From NCBI GenBank assembly GCA_038087015.1, contig JASBNA010000011.1, forward strand, positions 124,001 through 188,000: DNA of 64,000 nt, read 5' to 3'. Made by a program: the position numbers and the translations under genes. The notes under the pieces were generated by a model. It had not been told where the DNA came from, did no database searches, and saw only the letters and a list, made by a program, of their open reading frames with translations. Positions 34,167 to 48,381 of the stretch are shown here, piece after piece. The first letter of the stretch is position 1, and every line of letters begins with the position of its first letter. The DNA is from Cerrena zonata (lineage: Eukaryota > Basidiomycota > Agaricomycetes > Polyporales > Cerrenaceae).

Positions 34167-35281
34167 TTTCCGCGTGTCGTAGAGCAAGACGTAGTGTGGA
34201 ATAACGTCTGTGCCATTGCCCCGAAATTAAGTGTGCCCTTTTATCCTTACAAGCCCGAGGAGACCATGCGCCTACCAGGGGGATTGTGAGGAAGGAGAAG
34301 ATCTCACTTTTTTCGTTATTATGTTAATACGGCTTACCAATAATTCTTTAGAATCAATGAAGCATGAGGACAACGCTGCGCGACGTCCAAGTGATTCATC
34401 GTATGACTTATTGGATAATCAGGACTAGTGCTTTCGTCGGCTCGCGCCACCCGCTCGACATAGGTGCAATTGAGACGGGGAAGGGGTAAAGTTTCTGCAT
34501 ACTACTGATGAATGAGTCTACATATTGTGATGGAATGGGGCAGGAATAACGTACTTCAGTGCATTCAATGCGACCCTGTCCAACCAGCTGGGGTCAGTAT
34601 TGTTACGAGCATGGAGTCGACATTGCCGTCGGTAGCCAATCGATACACACAGTATATGGTATTAGGGATCAGATACCCAAGGATTCTGATCAGCAGTCTG
34701 GTTCTCGACGTTCCTACAACATGAAGTTCAGTCAGCAGCAAGGTACCGCAGTGAGTCGGTTTCAAGGTAAGTTGCAAAAGTGGCTTTTATACCTACCTTG
34801 CGCAGGGAATGGTGAGAAATAACGGTGCTCACCGACTAATATCATGGGCACGTTCGAGAGCGCTTCAATAGAACAACCTTGGACGAGGTGTCCACCTGCT
34901 CTCGATGTATATCGTATTGCGGTGATGTTAAGAACGAAGGCCATCAAGGATAGATCGCAGTATTATCTGATATTCGCGGTGGGAGGTTTCCCGGGGAATT
35001 TGGAACGACGATGAAAGATGAATATCTCGTTTTACATAGCAACTCTGTAGCCCATCGAGACACGAAGACCGTAACAAGATAACCTCCGACCACACATACT
35101 AGGCGTTGTTGGGGAACTTGAAAAGGAAAAAATGACTAAGTCCAAGTCAACAGGCAGAGCCTCGCAAACCATCCAGAACTCGAAAATTGAGTGAATGGTC
35201 AGTGTTGTGGGGGTGGTTCAGTGTGGGCCGGGTACGAAAGCAGAAAGTGTTGGTTTGGCACTGCAAAAAAAGGGCGATGTA
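34167..35281. other. Intergenic region, no gene recognised
   Basis: About 1.1 kb. Open frames of 60-87 codons on both strands overlap one another and have no domain. Nothing supported. Confidence 0.4.
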
Positions 35282-35790
35282 TTATAAATCATCAGTTGGT
35301 AATCTTATTCCACCACATAGAGGATGAACGAGATGAAATTGCAAAATGCTCTGTAAGTCGTCTAGAACAGGCTGGGATGGTAAGTTAAAAATATTCGCAT
35401 CATCGATATACTTCAAAGCAGCTGGGCATTTCTTGACGCAGGTCAGACTGAATAGCGTACAGGTACCACCACGATTACCGAACAAGCCAAGACGGGCAAT
35501 AAAGAAAGCGACAAACAACCAAATGACAAGAATTAGGTTTTTAGGCCATCTGTGGGACGTCGGCGGACTGTCTATACTTGACGACGCAGCTTCAAGAAAT
35601 TCAACCGGGAGTGATGCTGTATCGATCACCGAATCATGTATGTAGCACCAAAAGAAAGCAAAAAAAAATAGATAGAGCTAATGCACGTACTGGTCGGAGA
35701 GTCTATACCCAGTCCTCCAAATTGCCAGTTGGCACCGCCACTAGCCGGAAATTGATTTAGGGCCGGGCTTGAAAGGAGTTTAGACGCCAT
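35282..35790 (-). CDS. Small predicted membrane protein, unknown
   Basis: Exons 35790-35691 and 35616-35282 give 144 residues; donor GTACGT and acceptor ATACAG are good and the phase fits. There is no N-terminal signal peptide. The N-terminal 70 residues are Ser/Pro/Gly-rich (SGGANWQFGGLGIDSP) and are followed by one membrane segment (NLILVIWLFVAFFIARLGLF). A short Cys-containing tail follows (GTCTLFSLTCVKKCP). I do not recognise a family. A 40-nt alternative intron near the end is possible, so the C-terminus is uncertain. Confidence 0.5.
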
Positions 35791-37003
35791 TCGTTCTAAG
35801 TATGTTCAAGTTTGAAGTTGTAGTACACTTTCCGACTCGGATTCGAATTCGTCTGTCTTTGCTCTTGTAACAGATAGAACACCGACCTGTCACGATGACG
35901 CATAGTGGAGTGAGGACTTTGACTGGAGCCGCAGGAAACATGATTCTAGCTGTACCCTCGTAAATGAGCCTGACTCATATTGTTGCCGTCCTCAGGCTTT
36001 GTGAACTTACTCACCTCGTGCTTCGAAGGCATTCTACGTAGTGACCGTGATTCCAATTCTATCGGTCAGGGTTGAACCCCGGTGGGCTGGGAGGTTACCA
36101 TAAGTATCTTTTCGAAATCCAAACCACTTGGGTCTATTACTTACGTGTGACGTGAGAGTAGTGGCGGGAAACAGAATCCCCGCATAGTAAACGCATCTCT
36201 CAGCAGGGTAAATAGAAGCAGGCATGCTGAAGACCACAAGATTTCGGCTGTTATCTCTGGGTCTCCTGTCAAGTACTGATAACTCCGGATGGCGATAGAG
36301 TGTTACTCCTGGGCTTCGAATCTTGGCAAGAACTTTATAGTCAACTGAGAGCAAGGCCACGGCGACAAAGTTCATCTTTGCACTTCCTAAGAAAACTTCC
36401 ATGATCTGAGAGTCATAAAGTTCGATGGCCACGAGGAGAAAAAGCCGAATGGAATGTCCCAAGACGTGTTGTAGCCACAAAAGAAGTATGGCTGACAGGA
36501 ACGGCAGGAACTAGATATTCTCTTCGTTTCCGAATGGTCCTTAGGAAGACCTCGATGGTTAGCTTCTACCTTTTCGCTTTTGAGGAAGGTGGTTGCGCAT
36601 GGTGTAAGTTTTAGGAGAGAATGTGAGAAATGACTGGGAGGACCGTGAGAGCCGAACGTTATGGGGAAAATCTCAATGTCTCGACTATCAGTGTTGTGTG
36701 GTACTTGTGTATCATGATACATAACGTCAAACAACGACTGGATCGGATAATGTCTGATGATTCAATCGCAAGGAGTGACTCAGACAGAAATTTAGTAGGG
36801 GGACAAGATTTGACATACAAAAACAGGTGCATTTATAAGCAGTGTACGCAAACATTGTTTGGTGATGATACAAAACATCCGGGACTCTATTCGTTACACA
36901 AGCAAGAAAATAAGTAATCAAAACACAGGAATTCCACACAAAGATGATAGAACCGTATATCCATCTATACATCCGTCCATTCAACGATTCAGTAACGTTG
37001 CCT
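35791..37003. other. Intergenic region with a weak coding candidate
   Basis: About 1.2 kb. On the minus strand the frame 36034-36480 (148 codons) has a hydrophobic start, and a plausible intron (donor GTAAGT near 36145) could end it earlier. A second frame (36387-36734) overlaps it. Neither has a recognisable domain, so I do not call a gene. Confidence 0.3.
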
Positions 37004-37851
37004 TTACCAAAATTGACCACCTTGATCCTCGCCCCAACCACCCTTGTCCCTAACGCCAACGCCTCCAGCTGTGGAGCCTACCTTGCCCTTCCCTCTTGCT
37101 TTTCTCCCCCCAAGCTCTTTATACATTCCCCTCATCTCAACCTTTGAGGGCTTAGTAGTTCCCTCTGCCTCCATTTTCCATCTCTCTTCACGGATCTCAC
37201 GAGGCGTCTGTTCCCCTGAACGAGGAAGCGACGAGGGAGTCATGAACCCTGTCGGAGGCGAACGAGTAGGAATGGTGCCGAGGTAAGTGGTGCGCCAGTT
37301 TTGCTTTGACTCGCGCTTTGTCCACTTCCCAGGTGGTAGACTTTCATCGTGGAAGTTCTCCTTCCTGTAATGTTGGAACCAGACTGAGAAAGGGGCACAC
37401 ACGTTCGTTAGGCGACTCGGAGAGATATCTAATTATTGCAAGTCGAGGACTTACCATAGTTCAATGTCTGGCTTTTATTCCATTTGCGTGATACTCTCGA
37501 GCATTTTGCAAGATCTCTGATACGAAGGTGCCCAAAGATCTTTTGAGAGACATCTGTCGGAAACGCCTTGAGCGGATCCAATGGGATTCGGGGTGTTTGT
37601 CCGGAAAAGTGTAGCGGCCCCCTCAGGGGACGTGCAGAAGTCCTCGTAGGTGAAGTTGCCCTGGAAGATGGCCTCGAAGCAGGACGAGATCTCGAACCTG
37701 GAGATCCAGGAAGCGAAACAACATTAATAAGCTCGTCATCGTCGTCTTCCCTGTCATGGCCGTTGATATGGTTGTTAAGGCTAGCATGGCCAAGTTTCTT
37801 GTCTAGAGAGTCTAGTGTCTGTGTACGGAGCACGTCCTGTAGGAGGCTCAT
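37004..37851 (-). CDS. F-box protein
   Basis: Exons 37851-37455 and 37383-37004 give 258 residues. The N-terminus is acidic and then Ser/Arg/Pro-rich (SRPASRPSSRATSPTRTS). The F-box lies near residues 90-130 (AFPTDVSQKIFGHLRIRDLA, CSRVSRKWN) and is followed by NYVWFQHYRKENF. F-box proteins bring substrates to SCF (Skp1-cullin-F-box) ubiquitin ligases through Skp1. No substrate-binding repeat (WD40, LRR) is present. The C-terminal third is basic and Gly-rich (GGRKARGKGKVGS). The target is unknown. CAND1, which recycles SCF complexes, is encoded at 57-62 kb. Confidence 0.75.
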
Positions 37852-38201
37852 GGTGGTAGTAGAGAGACCGAGGTAAGGGGATATTGCACGTTGGTGGTCA
37901 AGCTCTCAAGCGGAGAATTATATCAGAGTCGGTACCCCGCAATTTGCCAGGCACCCTACCATTCTTATCGGTTCATGACGTCAGCAGCCGGCGTTACTCC
38001 GGTGCGAGTCCAAACTGGGAGGACTAGGATCCTCGGCCTCCCGCGAATCAGACGAGGCCATTTGGTGAGCACCAGCCTACCTGAGAAAGACTGACCTAGC
38101 TTCGGTCGAGCACTTGACAATGTCTCAAGATCCGAGATATCCAAAATCACATTAGTCCATATCATATACAGTACAGAGAAACACAACAAAAATGTCCCAT
38201 G
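37852..38201. other. Upstream region of the F-box gene
   Basis: 350 nt between the F-box ATG and the stop codon of the next minus-strand gene. No element is clear. Confidence 0.4.
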
Positions 38202-41200
38202 TCAGAACTCGAACTCGAACCTATCTTCCTCCACACGAGTCGGAACCAATCGCAAAGTAGAACCTGCTGCTATCACATCCTCCATCGACGGGCTTGTTAA
38301 TGGTCTCGAATTTGGCCTCAGAGCAGAAGTAATGAACGAAGGAAACTTTGTTTTTGTAGATGGGGAGCTTGCTTTCAACCCAAAACCAAGTCCAGTACTG
38401 CGATCGCGATCGGAACTGGGACCAGCAGTTGGTCGCGTAGGTGAAGCTGGAGGAGAGTCGCCGCCAAAATTCAAGGAATAGTTACTCCCGTACACTTCCT
38501 TCATCACAGCCTCCATTTCTTCATCGTCCTCTTGTCCATCCGGTAATCCAAGCCCAGTTCCCACTGTCGCTTTCTCCAAGGTTTGAGATCGCTTTGTTGC
38601 ACGAAGTAGTCGACGAGGTAAAGCAGTAAATCCATCCGAAAGGAGTGCTTGATAACGAGAGCCGTTAGGTAGCAAAGACATACTCCGCCTCGGTGTATCC
38701 GAACCATCTCCAGTAGTTGGGTTTTGATTCTTGATTTTGGGACTCCTAGTAAACGTAAACCCTATCCCGCTTCCAATTTGTTGAATCCCAGAGGGCAAGT
38801 CTCGAAGTGGCTCAGCATAAGAAGAAGGTAGGAGAGAGGCGGTGCTATTCGACCGAGGTGTTCGAGGCTTCTTGCGTAATTTCTTGGAGCCAGCATGGAT
38901 ATCGGTATCCTCAGCAAAGTCGGGGGTCAAGTTTTGATATGGCGAGTTGGCTAGAGGCGAAGAGGCAACCAGAGGTTTGTTGAATCTGAAACCCTTCAGT
39001 GGAGACCAACGAGGGAGATAAGATAAAGGTGTTGATCTTGATCCAATAGGGAGCCGAGAGTCTTCACCATCTTCATCATCCGAATCTGGTCCATCATGAG
39101 TCAAGGAAACTATAGTATCAAGTTCGAAATCCAGGCTAGCATATTTTCGCAATCCACGAGTGGGGGTCCTTTCGGGAGTCGACATAGACACAAGAGAGTT
39201 AGGAAAGTAGGCTACGGTGTTTCGTCGACCGAGGTCGTCCGTCGATTGGTCTTGTGAATTGTCAAAGGTATTGAAGGTCCGATGTTCTTTGATTTCACCA
39301 AAGGATGTACAGAGAAAAGAGGACGGAAGAGAAGTAGCCGAGTGTTCATTTGAGTTTGCTGGAGATGCTTCCGAGATTTGTGCAAGAGGTTCCCGAGCCC
39401 GACCGATGTCAGCGGGGTCTGGGGGTTCTAGCGTGAACGAGAAGCCATCGATATGTGAGTCTGACACTAGCATATTCTGTGTCACTGTATATAGGTCTTC
39501 ATGTATATTGCCTATGATTTGTGAGCAGATAGAGCGGGAATAGGGAAGCCTATATTTACCATTGATACTAGAGCCGTCTTGAGATGGGATGATCGGGCCT
39601 GCGCAAGTGTCAGCCAGGAGGTTAAAACATACGAGATAAATAGTACCTGGAGCAGAGCACGCCCGTACAGTTGCCCAATCGCTGCGGAAATATTGTAGAG
39701 TAGACATGGTATACAGAAAGATCACTTACAGATCACTGAAGTACGAATGTACTTTGAGATCCTCGATGCTGGAACGTAATACAGGATTCCGTTCTAAGCA
39801 CTATATAGCAGATGATTAGTTTCTTGAAACGGAAATGTACTATTAACCCACCTGGTGAATCAAACTATATATACCACTGTTATCTTCGGCACTTTCTATG
39901 TGAACACTGCCGTATAATATCTTGCTTTGGATGATAGACCAATGAGTGTCTGAGTTATCCAAAAACGGGTGCTATACTATCGGTATGAGGGAAGTAAATA
40001 TACGCGAGATCGATAATTCAACACACCTTGCCAGATAGCATCATATAAAATGTCACGCCCATCGACCAGATATCGACAGACCGATCATGACCCCATCCCA
40101 AAATCAGTTCAGGAGAGCTGTACCGAGCTCGATCTCCAAGAAAAGGCTTGTTGTTGTTAAGTGTGTCGTTGTGCTTCGCGTTGCCTACGCTAGCATGTTC
40201 GAAGCTCCCAAGTACAAGATGGCCGTCTGCTCGCAAAAGAAGAGCATCTGGGCAGATGCCTCGATGGGTGATACCTACAGCGTGTAGACCCGAGACTGCC
40301 TCTACCTATAAACAAATACAGCGACAACGTTCAGCTGTAAGACTAAGGCATGAGTATATAGACATACAATTTCTGCAGGTGTAGATCTTGATGTCATCTG
40401 GTTTTAGAGGGAGTCGATCCACTAGCGTACAAACATACGCATCCTAGCAGTAGGTAAAATTAGGTTTGAAAGACGTCTACGCTGCTGCAGCCTGGACGCA
40501 CCGTTGCCAAATAGAGAGCATTGTTATCCTGAAAGCTATATTGCAGCCTCTGAACGAGCGGAAGTCCAAGTTGCGTGATGTATTTCAACATCGACTGTTC
40601 CTTTGCTAGGGAATGAACCGAAGCGGAAAGGCCACGCTGGCCTGTTGGTATAACTTTCATCGTCAAGACTTTGGCGGATTCTAGTTTCTTGCATAGAAAG
40701 ACCTTGTGAGTTTGGGTTGAAGAGATGAGACGTAATGTTTGGAAATATGTTGCATCGATCTTCTGAGAAATTCATGTTCATATACGTCATTAGGAGACTA
40801 GAAGACAAAACGAACCTCGAATTTCTTCGACGCTTCAGGGTCTTCCGGGATGATACTGAGAGCCTTCACTCTACGTTTCTTCGGAGATATGACGATGATC
40901 TCCTGAGAGTCCAACAGCAAAAACAAAACTCAGCATAGTGGCAGAAAGCTGACTCAATGCGCACGTACATCGATATCCTCGTCGTCCCATTCAGGATCAA
41001 TTTCACGTATATCCGTGACCTGTTCTATCTCGAAACTCCTTTCTGTCTGAAGCCTTGACTGAGTTGAGTTATTAGATTGGTTGGAATTCGAGCTGATATT
41101 GTTTCCCGGATATGGGTGCTCGTGTTTTGGTGTACTGGTGGAAGGCGGACTGAGAGCAGGTGTGGATTTGGATCTGCGCTGGGAGATACTGGATGAGTTT

Positions 41201-41425
41201 AGGTGCTGGTAGAATACCTAAGGAGATCATATCAAATTCCATTCGTATAACCATAGAACCAAAGGAAAGACAAACATCTCCGAGAGCATTGTGATGACTA
41301 CTCGCTGTATCTCGCGGGAGTTGAGAGTACCACGACAAGGTTCGGGAAGCATTTGCATTGCTCGAACCCGCCATGTTATACGCCCGCCAATTTGATGAAC
41401 CTCTGGAAGATCTAGCTAGAGTCAA
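38202..41425 (-). CDS. Predicted pseudokinase with long disordered C-terminus
   Basis: Eleven exons on the minus strand (41425-41276, 41217-40969, 40902-40816, 40762-40502, 40443-40368, 40305-40027, 39971-39852, 39800-39730, 39681-39647, 39598-39560, 39511-38202) give about 891 residues. A Ser-rich N-terminus is followed by a protein-kinase fold: ATP-Lys candidate in VLTMKVIP, alpha-C Glu in LAKEQSML, EAVSGLHAVGITHRG, and RARYSSPELILGWGHDRSVD with IWSMGVTFYMMLSG. The catalytic loop HRDxKxxN reads HRGICPDA and the DFG motif reads SFE within LGSFEHA, so catalytic Asp, Lys, Asn and metal-binding Asp are all missing. A Ser/Pro-rich tail of about 450 residues ends in EEDRFEFEF. Exon 5 is one base too long for the conserved frame (near 40378); an alternative acceptor skips part of it. 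The start could be 41425 or the Met at 41374. Confidence 0.7.
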
Positions 41426-41587
41426 TTAGTGATTGTTCAAGTCGGCGGGATGGAGGTATGGGTTGAAGCTGCAAACAAGGAATTCTCGGCTACCGCGACC
41501 GCGCTTCGATCACCTCCACTTGTGATTCAAATTTGATTTCCAAACGTTCACTTGAACTCACCCTCGTGGCAAACTCCCCAAAATCGC

Positions 41588-42265
41588 TAGTCCCGGTTCC
41601 AGACGTCGTTAGGAAGAGGGCAAGCTTCAATGTGATATTCAGAGAAATTGAGGAACGTAGCTATACTACTGTACTAGTAGGAGGCACTAAAAGGCAGTGA
41701 CACCTCGGGTGGTCCCACAACATCTGGGAAGCTGGTACCACCTAACCACCAGCTTCCTTTTCCTTTGAAAGAAAATCGAAATTCGTCCTTGCAGCGGTGA
41801 GATTGCGATCACCATCCCTCTTGGTCTCACAATCACGAAGAATGGCACAGTCGCGTGAACGCTTCGACCGCTCCAAGTTATTCTGAACTATCTTGAGCTA
41901 TTGAGTACACTTCTCGAATCTACCTGGTTCTTCGACTCAACTCAACTCAACTCAACTCAATGAATCGAATGATAGAAGTATACTCGCTTTTTTCACGAAA
42001 TGGAAATGTGTGGAAGTACTACTCAACAGCTCTGGATTTCCATTCTTCTCGTCGGAGAGGTCTAGAATCGCAAATTGAACATCTGAAAAAATCTATTTAT
42101 AAGTACCACTGCGAATATCATGTTCTGCGAACTCAGAAACTAGGCTTCGTACATATCATCTTATAGTTATGCAAAACATTTGTTACGACATCGAAGGTCA
42201 GAGACTGGAATAACTTCTACTGTAGCAAGCAACACATACTAGCACATGATGACACTCGAATCCTC
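41588..42265. other. Intergenic region with pentanucleotide repeat
   Basis: About 0.7 kb between the breakpoint of the duplicated promoter segment (near 41587) and the next gene. It holds a short tandem repeat, (CTCAA)x5 at 41936-41960. No gene is recognised. Confidence 0.45.
41936..41960. repeat. Microsatellite (CTCAA)5
   Basis: Five perfect copies of CTCAA in an intergenic region. Confidence 0.9.
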
Positions 42266-43714
42266 CTATTTTCGCGATTCCATAGCCTCATAACAACGAC
42301 ACCACCGTCCATTGTCCCTGTGGGGAAGCTGTATCGGGCCAGCCTGCTCGATGACAAGCTTCTCGAAATGCGGCGAGTACCGCTCAACCTCTCTAAGTAC
42401 CAGGTCCAGTTCTGAGACGCGTTGTCTATCTGCCTGCGCCGCGGGGTCATCCGATAGTGGTAACAGGTGGATGACCGTTACATCCGTTCCCGACACATGC
42501 GCTGTCGCAACGGACTTTACGACAAACGATGTGCCAGGTGGAAATGTATACTCCGTCTTGTTAGGATCATCGGAGAGCGGTGTGATATAGGCCGCCGTGT
42601 CCCAGACTGGCGATTCTCGAGCGGGGAATTCGGCGGCGAGCAAGATACCATTGGTATAATGCATAGCATCTTGTAGGAGGTCTGTGAAGCTCCATACCAT
42701 CTTTGTTGTGACGATTTTGTCGGGGGCAACATGACCCGATGTTGCAGCGGCGAGTGGCTGGACGAGCTGGAGACCAACCGGACCTTGGTTGAGCGGACAT
42801 TGGAGAAACTCAATACCAAAACGACTGGTACCAAGTTGATAGATGTCCATTTGTCCACTAAAGAGCCAACGCGTGGTGTCACCTTTGGTACGCGGCATGG
42901 CATGGGAAGCAGCTGTGAAGAGGCGATTTTGTGCCAGGGAGAACCGGTGTAATGAGTCGCGAACTTCTGTGAACTGCTTCCTAACACTCTCAATATCATC
43001 AGCAGGTTCCATGAGGAAGGAGTTCATGTAATCGCGGTCCTGAGGGTTGTACGTTCCCCAGTTAGAATCCCATATCATGTCAGCAACGCTATTCTCATCG
43101 AGTGGAAATAAGCCTTCTTCAATCGGCTTCACGCTGGTGTATTCAAAAATCTTCATGAATACCATACGAGTGAATGAGGCAGTGGTCCAGTCATAGACCG
43201 ACATTGCGAGCTGAAAGCTGTGGGGTGTGAAAGGGAAGTACTGGAGGCCAAGGGCCTTGATTTCGTCTTCTGTCTTCCCTGGAGATTCAGGAATGTTCTG
43301 GTACGGGATCCGTTTCTGGCGTATCATCTCGTCTATGAGTGCGATATCTTCTTCACGTATATCAGGAAAGGGCCTGAACTGTGTAGAAATGTGACCCTGA
43401 GTCGCATTCATGGGACTAACGGGCTTTACGGTGATAGCAAGATTTCCGCCAGAAAGGACTCTGATAGCAATCAAAGCTTCAGAGTCCACGTAGTCCGTTG
43501 TGACCCCGTTGAAGTCCAGCATGGGTACGACCAAAGACAAGGTAACAGGTTTCTTGGAAGTCTCGTTGATAGTAGTAATATCGAGAAAACCTTGACCCTT
43601 GACGATTAGACGGCAAGACACTCTGTCACCACGAAGAGTGTTATAGACGGGTTGACCATCACTAAATGACGCATCGTTGTCGAATATTCCTTCAATCGAT
43701 TCGATCTTCCACAT
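42266..43714 (-). CDS. Hypothetical protein, possible ADP-ribosyltransferase fold
   Basis: Single-exon gene of 482 residues if translation starts at MWKIESIEG (43714); the open frame extends upstream to 43876 but that part looks noncoding. No signal peptide or membrane segment. I do not firmly recognise the family. The C-terminal half shows an order of blocks like ADP-ribosyltransferases: a possible Arg strand (TTRWLFSGQMDIY), an S-T-S-like strand with helix (KMVWSFTDLLQDAMHY), and a Glu strand with the typical phrase TEYTFPPGTSFVVKSV. This is a tentative fold call. The N-terminal half is beta-rich. It is intronless, unlike nearly all neighbours, and sits between the pseudokinase gene and a decayed copy of that gene's 5' end, which suggests it arrived with a rearrangement. 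Confidence 0.6.
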   Translation of the reverse strand: MWKIESIEGIFDNDASFSDGQPVYNTLRGDRVSCRLIVKGQGFLDITTINETSKKPVTLSLVVPMLDFNGVTTDYVDSEALIAIRVLSGGNLAITVKPVSPMNATQGHISTQFRPFPDIREEDIALIDEMIRQKRIPYQNIPESPGKTEDEIKALGLQYFPFTPHSFQLAMSVYDWTTASFTRMVFMKIFEYTSVKPIEEGLFPLDENSVADMIWDSNWGTYNPQDRDYMNSFLMEPADDIESVRKQFTEVRDSLHRFSLAQNRLFTAASHAMPRTKGDTTRWLFSGQMDIYQLGTSRFGIEFLQCPLNQGPVGLQLVQPLAAATSGHVAPDKIVTTKMVWSFTDLLQDAMHYTNGILLAAEFPARESPVWDTAAYITPLSDDPNKTEYTFPPGTSFVVKSVATAHVSGTDVTVIHLLPLSDDPAAQADRQRVSELDLVLREVERYSPHFEKLVIEQAGPIQLPHRDNGRWCRCYEAMESRK

Positions 43715-44469
43715 AGTAAAGAACCTGTTACTTGTCAGGGCCAGCCAGAACGGGGTAAATGAGCTACGTACCGAAGGATGGGAAGTTGTACCTAGGTCAT
43801 AATGGCTTGGATTCGACCTTCTTAAATATTGCCCAAGACTGGGAAATAGATTTTGGTCGCCAGTACGTAAACGCACGACTACGACATTGGTTGTCGTATG
43901 TTCATGTCAGATGTACACCAAGGTTTGATACTCTTGCCTTCCTGGATTCCAAGCTCTGTCTATTGTCGAAGTGATTTGACTAATGATTTTAGAGCCGTGT
44001 ATATGCCGAGAGTACATTCCTAAGCAGCGTCCGAAGATTGGCTTCCTTGACATGGAAGTCTTTCAAAGATGACTGTCGATTGACCAAGCCAGCGCACTGA
44101 ATTAATTGGGATAGACAACAATAACCAACCCCCAGAGACTTCAGGTAGACCCGCATCTCCGAGGCGCATATACAGTTGAGGCAACGTAGGAACCTCGAAG
44201 GGATTAAGAAAATCCTTTCCTACTAGATAGGGCGGTTATACCCGGATAGGTGTCCCAGGGAAGTCAGGTCAGATAGTTTTGCGCCAAGTTATGAAAATCC
44301 ACGGGTCAAGCCAGTCTCGAAACCAGATGCATATGGAAAGTGACAGACATTGCCGATCGGACTTTAGAATTTCATCGCAGGGAGCTTTTCATAGCGTCTG
44401 GTGAGCTTGGTGTAGAGGGATGTGGGTCGCCTTCTGTCGCGTAGAAAGAGAATGTTATTTCGAGAGAGT
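43715..44469. other. Intergenic region, no gene recognised
   Basis: About 0.75 kb upstream of the minus-strand gene. Only short frames; nothing recognised. Confidence 0.4.
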
Positions 44470-44915
44470 ATGTTGGATATGCCTAGCAGCTTTAGAGTCT
44501 TCCGAGATGATATTGAGAGCATTTACCCTGGATGAATTCAAGTGTTGGTAAAATACCTATGAGCAGTATATCAAGTTCAATTCACATAACCATGGAATTA
44601 AGGAAAAGACAAACATCTCCGAGAGCATTTTGATGACTAGTTTGTGTATCTTGTGGAAGTTGAGAGTACCACAAAGCTCGAGACGCATTTTCACTACTCG
44701 AGCCCGCCATGTGTGCCGGCCCTCTTGATGGTCCTTCTAGAGACAAAGCTAGACTCAATTCGTGATTGTGCAAGTTGGCGGGATGGAGGTATGAACTGAA
44801 GCTGCAAGCAGGGGAGACTCTCGGCTACCGCGCTTCGATCACCTCCGTTTGTGATTTCCAAACGGTGAACCCTGTTCACTTTGATTCGCCTTCGTGGCAA
44901 ACTCTTCAAAATCGC
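44470..44915 (-). pseudogene. Truncated duplicate of the pseudokinase 5' end and promoter
   Basis: Minus-strand similarity to the first exons of the gene at 41425: MAGSSSENASRALWYSQLPQ here versus MAGSSNANASRTLSWYSQLP there, the same exon 1 end (NALGD) and first intron, and the start of exon 2 (VFYQHLNSS). That is then fused directly to the middle of exon 3 (RVNALNIISEDS versus RVKALSIIPEDP), so about 250 coding nt are missing. No kinase domain follows. Similarity continues upstream of the start through GGCGGGATGGAGGTATG and GCGCTTCGATCACCTCC up to about 44915 (41587 in the parent), where it stops sharply. Confidence 0.8.
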
Positions 44916-44960
44916 GCAGTGTCGCGTCTGAACAATCTCCTAACTCGATAAACCACAGAA

Positions 44961-47212
<2,252 letters not shown>

Positions 47213-47666
47213 TTTTAGTCGCACTTGTATCAATGTCTTGCTCTCAGTTTTTGTGATGAAACGCCTACCTGGGGAATGTTGAATTATCGATTTAGGCCAT
47301 GAAAATCGGCTCCGAAAAATACAGTGACGCAAAATGATGCATTGATTCCGTTTCCATACACCCAAGTCACCTAGCCGCATACATTCACCCTCAGACTCGG
47401 ACCCGCTCACCTGAATGCACGCAAGATCCCGATAAAGACACACTGGATTACAGTTAAGGACACGAGCGAGAGAGAGAAAAAGATTACTTGAGACATGCAA
47501 GCATGGGGTCTGTGTGATTGGGTTGGGCATGGCATAACATACAGACGTAGCAGTGACGGCGGTGTGTAAAAAATGGATGAGGGACGTGTGTAAGACGACA
47601 AGGTGACAAGCGGGATGGCGGGTAAAGCAGGGAGGGCAAAAACAATGAGGGACGAATTCAATGCAT

Positions 47667-48381
47667 TTACTCCTGGACAGCAGCATCGTGCTCCACGGCG
47701 AGGATCGCCTGCCTCTTCTCGGCAACACGAGCTGCCCGACGCTCGCGAGCAGCCTAGAGGTGAAAAAAGTAAAGAGATGAGTGTTTGACGAGGAAAGATG
47801 GAGGAAATGTGAACGGACCTTGTTCTTGACACGACGAGCCTCCATTTGGTCGGAGAGGACCTTGGTACGGGTCTTCTCGGCCTTGGCCTTGTGGATGTAC
47901 TCCATGAGGACACGTTTGTTCTTGAAGACGTTACCCTTCGACTTCTGGTAGAGTGAGTGGTAACTTTATGTCCCGCCGAGCGTTTGAGCACCTGTATTCT
48001 TCAAGTGTAAAAATACACAACTCACAGGTGCTTGTCAATCTTGCCCGCTTCCCGGTATTTCCTGAGCAAACGACGCAAAACCCGCTGTCTCCTCATCCAC
48101 TGAACTTTGGTGGGCATCCTAGCCTCAGAGGTACCCTTCCTCTTACCAGGACCGGTGTGGCGACCCTTGCGCTTAGCGGCAAGCAAATCACGGGTCCTTG
48201 CACGGGAGTGGACGACATTGGGCTTGACGATGATAGAGCCATCCTTGATGAGCTTCTTGACATGGGTGCGGGAGTTGGCGTTGCCGATCTCGGACTGGTC
48301 GCTGGGGTCGAGCCAGATTTTGCGTTTACCGACGCCGGCGACGGATGCGGCGAGCCGCTTTTGAGAGCGAAGGTTGACCAT
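47667..48381 (-). CDS. rpl19: 60S ribosomal protein L19 (eL19)
   Basis: Structural protein of the large cytosolic ribosomal subunit. Exons 48381-48026, 47963-47819 and 47753-47667 give 195 residues. Family blocks: [94 protein letters not shown] and [17 protein letters not shown]. The last exon encodes a basic and then acidic helix ending in [10 protein letters not shown]. The start matches the family exactly. The gene converges with the MYST gene. Confidence 0.95.

Noticed and set aside
36387..36734. Minus-strand frame of 115 codons and its overlap with 36034-36480
   Set aside because: No domain; the two frames overlap and no consistent exon structure joins them.
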